This document shows positions 8,426 to 15,287 of a stretch of DNA of 53,608 bases, one piece after another; the stretch's first letter is position 1, and every line of letters starts with the position of its first letter. The DNA is taken from the NCBI GenBank assembly GCA_028686735.1, contig JAQUBO010000003.1:1-53608 (forward strand). The letters are read 5' to 3'. Source of the DNA: Bacteroidales bacterium (GTDB taxonomy: Bacteria; Bacteroidota; Bacteroidia; Bacteroidales; ML635J-15). A program made the translations under genes and the position numbers. Below the pieces are notes generated by a model that saw nothing but the letters and a program-made list of their open reading frames with translations, ran no database searches and was not told the origin of the DNA.

Positions 8426-8440
8426 TATTAGTAGCTTTTA
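8413..8440. terminator. Perfect 28-bp palindrome over the stop of the portal-MuF gene
   Basis: Arms TAAAAGCTACTA and TAGTAGCTTTTA surround a self-complementary ATAT, and the stem includes the stop codon. The + side lacks a T run. The - side is followed by TATATTTTAA, so it works better as a terminator for leftward (antisense) transcription. Confidence 0.6.
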
Positions 8441-8497
8441 AGTGCCTGAAACGGAAGCGGACTATAACTAAGCCCCATACACGATTTATAACACGCA
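8413..8497 (-). ncRNA. Candidate antisense small RNA, about 85 nt
   Basis: A near-consensus leftward promoter (8503-8534) points at the end of the portal-MuF-toxin gene, and the palindrome at 8413-8440 followed by a T-rich run would end the transcript. No ORF of note lies in between. The product would be complementary to the last codons and 3' flank of the toxin-bearing mRNA. This is a prediction from promoter and terminator geometry only. Confidence 0.3.
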
Positions 8498-8502
8498 CAA
8501 TA

Positions 8503-8534
8503 CAAAGATAACACATTTTAACTTAATTGTCAAA
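8503..8534 (-). promoter_or_regulatory. Leftward Bacteroidota-type promoter antisense to portal-MuF gene
   Basis: Read on the minus strand, TTTG (8531-8534), a 20-base spacer and TATCTTTG (8503-8510) match the TTTG-N19/20-TAnnTTTG consensus. No minus-strand gene lies downstream, so its only evident product is a short antisense transcript. Confidence 0.5.
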
Positions 8535-8538
8535 TAAA

Positions 8539-9075
8539 ATGAATGAAAAGCAATTTTTAGCAGACATAGATAAGAAAGCAAAACTAATTGCAAATTATGC
8601 TAATAACAGATTTCCAGCTGAGGCAGGTAATACAAGTTTACGTTTTATTAACGGCAATTTTAGAGCACAAGGTTGGCAGGGGCGTTCTTTTCAAAAGTGG
8701 CAAAAAAGTGCAAAACTAAAAGGTTCTACTCTTATAAAAAAAGGACATCTACGGTCTTCATCTTATTATGTTACTGGAGTTGGCTCTGTTACTATTCGTA
8801 ACACCGAGCCCTATGCAAAAGCACATAATGAGGGCAGTTATATTAATGCTGTACAAAATGTTGGAGCTTATACTAGAAAGGCACATACTCGAAAACAAGG
8901 CGAAAAACTCATACATGTAAAAGAAAGCAATGTAAATGCACATACCAGAAGACTTAGTTTTAAAATGCCACTAAGACAATTTTTCCCGACAGCAACGAGT
9001 CCTAGCCCAGTACTCAATAATGCGATAACACGCAATATTAGGAGAGAATTTAAACAAATATTTAATAACAATTAA
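8539..9075 (+). CDS. Phage virion morphogenesis protein (Mu gpG-like)
   Basis: This 178-aa basic protein has WQGRSFQKWQKSAKLKGSTLIKKGHLRSS and later TEPYAKAHNEG and MPLRQFFPTAT. These are hallmarks of the gpG/virion-morphogenesis family that completes heads and joins tails (loss of starting metal-free ends, RSFxxW, kgxLrxS, YAxxHNEG, PxRxFxG-like order). A TTG at 8527 lies in frame four codons earlier, but the ATG at 8539 is preferred. It follows the portal-MuF gene after a 113-base gap that holds a palindrome and an antisense promoter. Confidence 0.75.
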   Translation: MNEKQFLADIDKKAKLIANYANNRFPAEAGNTSLRFINGNFRAQGWQGRSFQKWQKSAKLKGSTLIKKGHLRSSSYYVTGVGSVTIRNTEPYAKAHNEGSYINAVQNVGAYTRKAHTRKQGEKLIHVKESNVNAHTRRLSFKMPLRQFFPTATSPSPVLNNAITRNIRREFKQIFNNN

Positions 9076-9086
9076 ACTACAATTAA

Positions 9087-9551
9087 ATGGAATCATTTTA
9101 CGCAAATTTGTACATTGACATTATGGCTAGAATAAAAGCCGAAGTATCAGAAATAAATTGGATTGAACAGGATTTTGGACAAGATGTGATTGATAAGTGG
9201 AGACCAAGCGTTCAGTTTCCAGCTGTGCTGATAAATTTTCCAGATACCAATTTTGAGGGACTGTCAGAAAGCAATCAGTTTGGCGAAGCAAGAATTAGTA
9301 TTAGGCTATTGGTTGCGCCATTTACACAAAGCTACGAAGGAGCTCCTGTCGAAGTTATTGAAGATGCCTTAAGTTATTATGAAATTGAACATAAACTAAC
9401 AAGAGCATTGCATAATTGGCAACCTGATGATGATTATTGCCAACCACTTGTAAGGAAAAGTGTAAGCACTCAAAATCGTGGAGATATTGGTTTACGCATA
9501 AGAACCGTAATGTTTGAGACTGGATACCAAGAGGAGTTTGAAATTGATTAA
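9087..9551 (+). CDS. Phage protein, probable head-tail or tail-terminator component
   Basis: This 154-aa acidic protein lies 11 bases after the gpG-like gene and ends the rightward structural operon. Two parts suggest a small alpha/beta tail-terminator fold: WRPSVQFPAVLINFPDTNFEGL, and a strand-rich middle with RISIRLLVAPFTQSYEGAP, followed by helices with YYEIEHKLTRALHNW. A tail-terminator/completion role fits the position, but I do not recognise a named family. A strong terminator follows at once. Confidence 0.55.
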   Translation: MESFYANLYIDIMARIKAEVSEINWIEQDFGQDVIDKWRPSVQFPAVLINFPDTNFEGLSESNQFGEARISIRLLVAPFTQSYEGAPVEVIEDALSYYEIEHKLTRALHNWQPDDDYCQPLVRKSVSTQNRGDIGLRIRTVMFETGYQEEFEID

Positions 9552-9553
9552 AC

Positions 9554-9587
9554 AAAAAAGCCCGTGCAGATCTGCACGGGCTTTTTT
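9554..9587. terminator. Strong bidirectional intrinsic terminator
   Basis: A perfect palindrome with 11-bp GC-rich arms (GCCCGTGCAGA and its complement) is flanked by A6 and T7. It separates the rightward structural operon from the convergent early/accessory operon. Confidence 0.92.
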
Positions 9588-9596
9588 TGTATCATA

Positions 9597-10148
9597 TCAA
9601 TATATATTTACATTGAGTATTTTGCCGTCTAAATCAATATTAGCAATTGCTGTATTGGTTACAATAGCATTATAAGCGTTTGTTCCTCTAAATTTCGTTT
9701 CCACATTAATTACATCATCTACTATTGAGTAGCGAGTAGAAACATGCTCATAACTTGAGGGATTGTTCATACTGTTTTTAATGTAAGTTGTAAGCCCGTT
9801 ATGGCTGCCATCCCAAGCACTAAACTGTTGTTTTACTTCACAACTCTGAATATTATCACTTTTAAACGCAATAAGGGCTTCTAGTTCCATCGCAACTAAA
9901 ACAAGCTCATCAGGTTCTGTAGCATCCTTAATTTCATCGTATAAATCTTCAGCAGCCCTATAGTCTTCTTTTAACTGCTTGACGTCATCAGCCTCTCTAA
10001 TTGCCGTTACAATCTCTGTACTCTCTTGTAATAGATTGCGTTCTTGTATTTCCTCTGGTGCACAACGGTGTACTATTTGAGATATTATTATTATACCTAC
10101 GATAAGTCCAACCCACCAGTACTTCTTTAATAATTGCTTAGTTTTCAT
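9597..10148 (-). CDS. Membrane-anchored phage accessory protein, unknown function
   Basis: This 183-aa protein has a basic start (MKTKQLLKKY) and one transmembrane helix at about residues 10-28. A helical, acidic segment (about 35-95) follows, then a C-terminal domain with FSAWDGSHNGLTTYIKNSM, NPSSYEHVSTRY and ETKFRGTNAYNAIVTN. I have the impression that this domain recurs in phage and plasmid accessory proteins, but I cannot name it. It is the last gene of the leftward accessory block and sits between two strong palindromes, as a moron would. An envelope role such as superinfection exclusion is possible but unsupported. Confidence 0.6.
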   Translation of the reverse strand: MKTKQLLKKYWWVGLIVGIIIISQIVHRCAPEEIQERNLLQESTEIVTAIREADDVKQLKEDYRAAEDLYDEIKDATEPDELVLVAMELEALIAFKSDNIQSCEVKQQFSAWDGSHNGLTTYIKNSMNNPSSYEHVSTRYSIVDDVINVETKFRGTNAYNAIVTNTAIANIDLDGKILNVNIY

Positions 10149-10203
10149 ATTTTTTTTTTTGTAAATGTATATATAATTTTAATTGTTACAAAATACAATA
10201 ATT

Positions 10204-10255
10204 GCTAACTGCTAGCTAAATGCCATAAAAAAACGGCACTTAGCTAGCAGTTAGC
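10204..10255. repeat. 21-bp near-perfect palindrome beside YopX gene
   Basis: Arms 10204-10224 and 10235-10255 pair over 21 bases with one G-T pair, around the loop ATAAAAAAAC. The outer end GTTAGCGGCA (10250-10259) recurs inverted at 10731-10740 on the other side of the YopX-family gene. It resembles a cassette-boundary or attC-like palindrome, but lacks the exact GTTRRRY / RYYYAAC boxes. Confidence 0.6.
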
Positions 10256-10262
10256 GGCATTA

Positions 10263-10688
10263 CTACGGAAATAGTAAATTAGCATTATCGAATATATTTC
10301 CAGAAACTTCATATTCAAAGTTGTGTAGTTCAAACCATAAATCTTCTGAATCCGTTTTATCTTGTTTGTATGAATTATCTAAATGCCAACTTCCACGTTT
10401 CCAAAATACTCGTTTATGTGATTTTACTAACCCTTCATCTGTATCTACGAAATCGCTTAGAATATCATTCTCATAAATTTCTTTACCCTTCTTATCTTTA
10501 AATCCTGTGAATTGGCTTAGACTATAGGGATTTATATAATCTGTGCAAGGTTTCCCGTTTTCATCAATATATTGAATGCTGTCAAACCATTTATCATCTT
10601 GTTTAGTATCACTATAAACATTGTGTGGCGTTCCAAAAATATAGTTCATATGTCCTTGCGATTTGCCTCTAAATTTAATTTGTCTCAT
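10263..10688 (-). CDS. YopX-family protein
   Basis: This 141-aa protein begins MRQIKFRGKSQ, has SLSQFTGFKDKKGKEIYENDIL at about residues 57-78 and ends with YEVSGNIFDNANLL. These are the signature segments of the YopX family (IKFRGK ... QYTGLKDKNGKEIYEGDI ... GNIYENPELL), common in phages and plasmids and of unknown biochemical role. Inverted copies of GTTAGCGGCA lie on each side of the gene. It belongs to the accessory block between the HNH gene and the structural genes. Confidence 0.85.
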   Translation of the reverse strand: MRQIKFRGKSQGHMNYIFGTPHNVYSDTKQDDKWFDSIQYIDENGKPCTDYINPYSLSQFTGFKDKKGKEIYENDILSDFVDTDEGLVKSHKRVFWKRGSWHLDNSYKQDKTDSEDLWFELHNFEYEVSGNIFDNANLLFP

Positions 10689-10764
10689 GTCTTATTTAAG
10701 TTTTTAATGATTTATTTAAGCAATCTGTACTGCCGCTAACCCTATTTTACTTATATTTATTTGC

Positions 10765-11214
10765 TTACAGTAAATTTTCTCCAATACCTGCCTGTTCCAT
10801 AGTAAATATATCTTCTAATAGTGGTCTCAACTCATATATATTAGAAATTTCACCTTCGTTAATTACTAATTGTGTATTAGTGTCAATAATTTTATATTGA
10901 TGCTGTGATACCGCATTATTGCCTCCTTTGGATATATGTAAACTCTTGGAAAAGCCAGTCATAACATAGGCATCCAGGTTTGGCTCTAAGCGGCGACCAT
11001 AAGTTGTAATTTCTTTTGTTAAATTATTGAATGTAATAACAGGCACATATTGTATGTGAAAGGAATTATTACCATCATACTTAACGTCAAAAACATGTTC
11101 GTAACCTGGTATCTCCATTTGAAATAATTCTTTTAATAATGTTTTTTCGTTAGCATCAAGTGCTGTTGCTTTGAATGTGAGCAATTCGTCAATTTGTTTA
11201 AATTCTGTTTTCAT
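10765..11214 (-). CDS. Hypothetical phage protein (149 aa)
   Basis: I do not recognise a family. The protein begins MKTEFKQIDELLTFKAT. It is mixed alpha/beta with no membrane segment or Cys clusters, and ends EQAGIGENLL. It is the fourth of a string of small leftward genes with short gaps, so it is probably co-transcribed with the HNH endonuclease gene. A 76-base gap separates it from the YopX gene. Confidence 0.5.
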   Translation of the reverse strand: MKTEFKQIDELLTFKATALDANEKTLLKELFQMEIPGYEHVFDVKYDGNNSFHIQYVPVITFNNLTKEITTYGRRLEPNLDAYVMTGFSKSLHISKGGNNAVSQHQYKIIDTNTQLVINEGEISNIYELRPLLEDIFTMEQAGIGENLL

Positions 11215-11226
11215 AATTTTGTTTAT

Positions 11227-11442
11227 TTACTGATTTATTATTGTTAATATCTCCTTTTTTGTTGCTGAGTATGGTAGGTTCTGGAGCTTATCCCATTTGT
11301 TTAGAATTGAGGCTAACTCGCAAGGGGACATTGCAGCCGTTTGTGTGTAAACTGTGCAAACGTCAGTTTCAAATTTTCTGCGAGGTTTTCTATCTATTAT
11401 TGTGGTTGCACCTTTTTTAATATCAAAGTCGTATCTGTCCAT
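11227..11442 (-). CDS. Small hypothetical phage protein (71 aa)
   Basis: This is a basic N-terminus (GATTIIDRKPRRKFETDV) followed by helices (SPCELASILNKWDKLQNL). No known motif was recognised. The start codon and spacing (12 bases from the next gene) fit an operon of small early genes. Confidence 0.5.
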   Translation of the reverse strand: MDRYDFDIKKGATTIIDRKPRRKFETDVCTVYTQTAAMSPCELASILNKWDKLQNLPYSATKKEILTIINQ

Positions 11443-11460
11443 ATTATTTATTTTAAAACT

Positions 11461-11718
11461 TTACTTATCTTTTACAATTACTCTCAATAATACTTCTAAC
11501 TCATCTGTACCAACATTCTGTAATTCGCCCATGCTGGATTCAACATCATAAGTAATGCTGCCGTTTATAAAATAATTAAAGAAAACGACCAAGTCTCTTC
11601 CATAAGATGGGTGCGAATACTCTTCGTAATAAAAGCCTAATTCATCTTCGTGAGTTGTACTATCAAGTTGAAAGCCTTTTGCTTTAATAAAATCTACTGT
11701 TAATTTTTTATTTTCCAT
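11461..11718 (-). CDS. Small hypothetical phage protein (85 aa)
   Basis: This small acidic protein has an aromatic strand-rich middle (ELGFYYEEYSHPSYGRDLVVFFNYF). It lies two bases from the upstream gene's stop, so translation is probably coupled. The family is not recognised. Confidence 0.5.
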   Translation of the reverse strand: MENKKLTVDFIKAKGFQLDSTTHEDELGFYYEEYSHPSYGRDLVVFFNYFINGSITYDVESSMGELQNVGTDELEVLLRVIVKDK

Positions 11719-11720
11719 AA

Positions 11721-11987
11721 CTATTTCCCTTCTATTGATAAAACACCTGTGTTCTTACCCATATCCTGTAATACTTGCGGATTAGCAGCATTTGCGACTG
11801 TGTGCAGCACTTGTGCTTGAGTCTTGAACCCTTCCATTACTACTTTGCCAATTTCACATATACCTTTGGCATTTTCTACACTAATTTTTTCACATTCAGA
11901 AGCGTTTGGATCTGAATTATTCTGAAGCATTTCGATAGTCTCGAATAGCTTATTATTGAGTTGATCAATACTAATTTGCTTTGTCAT
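11721..11987 (-). CDS. Small helical phage protein (88 aa)
   Basis: The protein is entirely helical in appearance, with heptad-like LNNKLFETIEMLQNNSD followed by ENAKGICEIGKVVMEGFKTQ. It may be a coiled-coil or small regulator. Its start lies 17 bases inside the 3' end of the HNH gene, so the two are tightly coupled. The family is not recognised. Confidence 0.5.
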   Translation of the reverse strand: MTKQISIDQLNNKLFETIEMLQNNSDPNASECEKISVENAKGICEIGKVVMEGFKTQAQVLHTVANAANPQVLQDMGKNTGVLSIEGK

Positions 11988-12693
11988 TTTTCTTTACTGT
12001 TTTGGTTAATTTCGATAATAGTTTTATTGTTTTCTGTAATTCGGGAGGGTATCTCAAAATTGAGTTCTGGAGTATTTGCTCGGACCTGAATATTAAATAT
12101 AGGTTATCTAGCTCGCAGTTTTGGCGGTTGCCATCTTTAAACTGCACGTTTGCACCTTGCGGAATATCGCCGTAATTCATTCGCCAAATAACTCTGTGTT
12201 TTAAATCCCACTTATTCGGCTCTTTAATTTTTATCTCAACGTATCCTTCAACATTAACTCGCTCACTGCCTACGACTCGATGATTTGCTGGAGTATGTCC
12301 TTTTTTAAACATTGTAGGAGCACATTTAGCATAAACATCTGCTGAGATTTTTTTTCCTTTATTAACAGGGATGCATCCTTTAACAAAACGTCCAGAATTT
12401 CCTTTTTTCTTGAGACCTAGCATTTGCACTCTATTTTTTATTGCAGAAATGCTCAGGTGTAATTCTTGTGCAATCTCGGTTGTTGTATGAGTTTGATACA
12501 GATTTGTAAGCAATATATCTCTTGTTTGTGTCCATACAGATATTGGTTGCTGGAACTCTTTACGTAAGCCCAAAGTTATTGCTTTTGATTTTACTGCTGC
12601 ACTAGTTCTCATAAGTCTGTCTGCTAACTGATGAGTACATGTTCTAGCATAATTTCTCTTGAGATAGTCCATTTCTATTTTTATCCATTTCAT
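11971..12693 (-). CDS. HNH endonuclease with N-terminal HTH repeats
   Basis: This 240-aa protein has two HTH/SANT-like repeats. One is LADRLMRTSAAVKSKAITLGLRK (about 23-45); the other is TEIAQELHLSISAIKNRVQMLGLKKK (about 72-97). A basic linker follows, then an HNH_3-type nuclease core: LKHRVIWRMNYGDIPQGANVQFKDGNRQNCELDNLYL (about 168-204). The first His, the DGN and the final Asn are present. The middle position that is often His reads Phe/Lys here, as in some Bacteroidota relatives. It may be a free-standing homing-type nuclease inserted in the early operon, or act in transposition or packaging. Its ATG overlaps the stop of the next upstream gene (ATGA). Confidence 0.8.
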   Translation of the reverse strand: MKWIKIEMDYLKRNYARTCTHQLADRLMRTSAAVKSKAITLGLRKEFQQPISVWTQTRDILLTNLYQTHTTTEIAQELHLSISAIKNRVQMLGLKKKGNSGRFVKGCIPVNKGKKISADVYAKCAPTMFKKGHTPANHRVVGSERVNVEGYVEIKIKEPNKWDLKHRVIWRMNYGDIPQGANVQFKDGNRQNCELDNLYLIFRSEQILQNSILRYPPELQKTIKLLSKLTKTVKKNDKAN

Positions 12694-12887
12694 TTCTTTG
12701 CATTTTTAGCTTCGTGTCTATTGGCGATTGCCAACATGCGCCAGAACGTGCGTTCTGTCATTGGGTATATTTTATTAACAAAATTACGATATACCCAGGT
12801 TTTACATCTATCTTGCCGTTCTGGCTCATAATGTTGGTTTACAATTTCGGCAACTCTTAAAGCACGATTGATTGTGTTATTATTCAT
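12690..12887 (-). CDS. Small conserved-looking phage protein (65 aa)
   Basis: The sequence RALRVAEIVNQHYEPERQDRCKTWVYRNFVNKIYPMTERTFWRML has the look of a small winged-helix or HTH regulator. I recall similar proteins in Mu-like phages of Bacteroidota but cannot name a family. It occupies a position where Mu carries its middle regulator, so a regulatory role is a guess. Its stop overlaps the HNH start by four bases. Confidence 0.5.
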   Translation of the reverse strand: MNNNTINRALRVAEIVNQHYEPERQDRCKTWVYRNFVNKIYPMTERTFWRMLAIANRHEAKNAKK

Positions 12888-12892
12888 AACGA

Positions 12893-13141
12893 CTAAATAT
12901 ATTCAGACCACATTAATTTGAATTGCACAAGTACCTCTTTTAAATTGCTTTTTGACATTTTCGGCTCTATCATAAACATCGAAGCTATTACTTTGATAAT
13001 ATGACTAATCACGATAAACAAATAAGATGTTTTATAAATTATTACTCCGATAATAAATGACAAAATTGCTGGTGGTAATACGAAAATATATTTAAACCAC
13101 TTCTTTAGCTTTTTGTAAATGCTTTTTTTTGCTTTTTTCAT
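12893..13141 (-). CDS. Small membrane protein (82 aa)
   Basis: A very basic N-terminus (KKAKKSIYKKLKKWFK) precedes two hydrophobic segments (about 18-37 and 38-57) and a hydrophilic C-terminal tail. No family was recognised. It lies between the small 65-aa gene and the DUF4406 gene in the early operon. Confidence 0.5.
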   Translation of the reverse strand: MKKAKKSIYKKLKKWFKYIFVLPPAILSFIIGVIIYKTSYLFIVISHIIKVIASMFMIEPKMSKSNLKEVLVQFKLMWSEYI

Positions 13142-13152
13142 TTTTCTAATTT

Positions 13153-13545
13153 TTAATTAATTTTAGAAGGAATTAAAATTGTAATCTTAAGCTGCTCGGC
13201 TAACTGCATTTCTATCATTCCGCCTTTTGATTTAGTAACATCGGGCAATGGCGATATGTAAGTACATTTACATAGTGCTAAAATACATTTTCTCATCGCT
13301 TCGTGCCATGCAGTACCACGCTTAACTAATGTCATTGGGTTTATGACTGAATATCCTAGTTTACGAAGATCACGTTCACGCTTTGCAAAACGCCTTAAAA
13401 CTTCGTAATAATAAGTATCATCTGTAAGATCGCCAACTAATCCGGCAACATATACGAATGTTCCTATTTTATTCGGCTTTTTGCTAGGAGTCTTGTGTGC
13501 TCTCCTAGCATTTGATACAGCCATTTTTTGTTGTAATGAACCCAT
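13153..13545 (-). CDS. DUF4406 protein (nucleoside deoxyribosyltransferase-like fold)
   Basis: This 130-aa protein has VYVAGLVGD, LRKLGYSVINPMTLV, AWHEAMRKCILALCKCTYISPLPD and SKGGMIEMQLAEQL. This is the standard motif order of DUF4406, a Rossmann-like family related to nucleoside 2-deoxyribosyltransferases. The late Glu (IEMQLA) corresponds to the catalytic Glu of that superfamily. A nucleotide-modifying role is possible. It is co-directional with the neighbouring early genes. Confidence 0.8.
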   Translation of the reverse strand: MGSLQQKMAVSNARRAHKTPSKKPNKIGTFVYVAGLVGDLTDDTYYYEVLRRFAKRERDLRKLGYSVINPMTLVKRGTAWHEAMRKCILALCKCTYISPLPDVTKSKGGMIEMQLAEQLKITILIPSKIN

Positions 13546-13546
13546 A

Positions 13547-14200
13547 CTAAGCCTCTGTTATTCCTAATGGTACATTTGTCCAAGCCTCACCTTCTTTGCG
13601 ATATTCGGCACGTATAAACGACTTACTTACCTCTGGACGATAGGCATCTTCAATTATCTGTACACCTTCAATAAACAACTCGTTGTTACTCTCTGCTGCC
13701 ATTTTCTTTAATTGAATTACTCTACTTGCTTTAAGATTACCTTTGGTATCCTTAGATAAAAGCCTGAGAATGCCATCTACTAACATTTTACTCTCAGGGT
13801 CTCGTGCTAATGATGATATGAAGGCTTTTACTTTTGCAATGCCCTCATTCACAGTATCATCATAACCATCGGTTTCGTAATAACCTAATATTACACGCAT
13901 AGTTCCTGCAGCATTAGTGAATGTGTGCGACCGCTGCTGACTTTTCAACTCAAATAAATCTGCTTTCATAAGCATTGCCTCATGAAAAGAGATATACACG
14001 CCTTTCTTTTTCTCACCGAGTAGTTTAGACAAGTTTTGTAATTCGGGGAAAACACTCTCTATTGTTGCATCAATAAGACTTTTATAGGCTTCCCTATCGT
14101 CTGCTCGTTTTTTACGAGCCTCAAGCTTTTCATTTTTCTCTTTGAACTCCTGAAATTCCTTGAATTCCTCTGGAGTCATTTCTACTTTTTTTGTTTCCAT
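13547..14200 (-). CDS. DUF3164-like Mu-type early protein
   Basis: This 217-aa protein has a charged, coiled-coil-like N-terminus (TPEEFKEFQEFKEKNEKLEARKK split over residues 8-30). The C-terminal half has LLSKDTKGNLKASRVIQLKKM and VSKSFIRAEYRKEGEAWTNVPLGI, which match the layout of DUF3164. That family sits in the early region of Mu-like phages, next to gemA. Its function is unknown. The gene starts 12 bases after the GemA-like stop and ends two bases before the DUF4406 gene. Confidence 0.6.
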   Translation of the reverse strand: METKKVEMTPEEFKEFQEFKEKNEKLEARKKRADDREAYKSLIDATIESVFPELQNLSKLLGEKKKGVYISFHEAMLMKADLFELKSQQRSHTFTNAAGTMRVILGYYETDGYDDTVNEGIAKVKAFISSLARDPESKMLVDGILRLLSKDTKGNLKASRVIQLKKMAAESNNELFIEGVQIIEDAYRPEVSKSFIRAEYRKEGEAWTNVPLGITEA

Positions 14201-14212
14201 TTTTGTAAAATT

Positions 14213-14659
14213 TTAGTTTGCTATTGTTAAATTAAAAATCATTTCGTCTGTAATAACTCCGACCTTTTTATAGTCTTTTTGCTTGTTAATAAAAGCGTTG
14301 TATATATTTATTAAACGCTCCTTAGGTATGTCGTTAAAATAATCGTGAGCCGATGCTCTACACGCAATAGCTTTAATGATTTGTAGGTTTTGCTCACGAT
14401 TAATAAGTCTTAGGTATCCTCCAATTGAGGCGATTACTCTTTTCCGCCAAGTGTCCATTTGTAACAATTGAGGATTTAAAAGTTCGTCAAGCTTTGTAAC
14501 GGCATCAATAAGCTCTGTTAATGTCATATCTCGACTTGTAAATCGTCCGTAGGAATTGATTATTGCTTCTTTTTCGTCGGGACGTAAACCTGCTCTTTTA
14601 CAAAGTGTATGAAACTTTATCAAGAGTTGCCTTTGCTGAACTTCTACTGTTGTTTTCAT
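14213..14659 (-). CDS. GemA/gp16-like regulatory protein (DUF1018-like)
   Basis: This 148-aa helical protein has KFHTLCKRAGLRPDEKEAIINSYGRFTSRDMT and, later, WRKRVIASIGGYLRLI and FNDIPKERLINIYNAFINKQKD. This order (Gly-containing helix, S/R-D-M-T segment, C-terminal helix before a Lys tail) resembles Mu gp16/GemA, a host-gene modulator found between the transposition genes and middle region. Identification is by pattern and position. It is one base away from the RecA-like ATPase gene. Confidence 0.55.
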   Translation of the reverse strand: MKTTVEVQQRQLLIKFHTLCKRAGLRPDEKEAIINSYGRFTSRDMTLTELIDAVTKLDELLNPQLLQMDTWRKRVIASIGGYLRLINREQNLQIIKAIACRASAHDYFNDIPKERLINIYNAFINKQKDYKKVGVITDEMIFNLTIAN

Positions 14660-14660
14660 A

Positions 14661-15287
14661 TTATTCTGTTATTTTAGTTGAGTGAAATAATTGTGCTTTT
14701 TCTTCGTCAATAATGAGACTGCCCCCAGGCACTCGCCCAGAGATATTTGCTTTTAAACCTACAATGTGTATTATAACTTTAGATAATTTTCGGATAAGCT
14801 TCGCAGTAGCAGTGTAAGGCTCGTTACGCTCCTCATGTGCAAGGAAAATAAATAGCTTATTTGGATAGTTTTTAATAAGCCTCCGAAAGTTGCCGTAAGC
14901 TAAATCATCTTTGTAAACAGTAACATTGTCAATTACCACAACTTCCGGAGATCTGCGTTTATTAAGTTTATCTTGCAATTCGACAATGTCGATATATTCG
15001 CTAAAGTGTAGATTACGATTATCTGCACTAAGTTTTGCTCTTTTACAATTTTCAACAAAATCTTTTCCCAATCCTTCTTCGCCTGATATATAGAGTGTAC
15101 GCTTAGTTTCCGATAGTGCAGCAGCAAGTTTTAACGCAAACCATGTTTTCCCATTCTTTTCTGAGCCGAACACTAACCAAGCTCCAGCATCCTCTGGTGT
15201 TCCAAATACGTCACCAAATATGCCTTTAAGTTCAATAGTAGTGAACTTCTTGCTATATATTGTAGATAAATTAAGAGTTCTAGCCAT
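14661..15287 (-). CDS. RecA/RadA-like P-loop ATPase of the transposition module
   Basis: This 208-aa ATPase has Walker A GSEKNGKTW (about 42-50), a Walker B strand EVVVIDNVT (about 114-122) and a sensor-like FIFLAHEERNEP. The layout fits the AAA_25/RecA-like family used as helicase loaders or DNA remodelers. It overlaps the MuB-like gene by 8 bases, so the phage encodes two adjacent ATPases in the transposition operon. Mu itself has only B. The partner and substrate are unknown. Confidence 0.75.
   Translation of the reverse strand: MARTLNLSTIYSKKFTTIELKGIFGDVFGTPEDAGAWLVFGSEKNGKTWFALKLAAALSETKRTLYISGEEGLGKDFVENCKRAKLSADNRNLHFSEYIDIVELQDKLNKRRSPEVVVIDNVTVYKDDLAYGNFRRLIKNYPNKLFIFLAHEERNEPYTATAKLIRKLSKVIIHIVGLKANISGRVPGGSLIIDEEKAQLFHSTKITE

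Noticed and set aside
10204-10255. Canonical integron attC site
   Set aside because: The palindrome is suggestive, but GTTRRRY and RYYYAAC core boxes are not both present, and no integrase is in the window.
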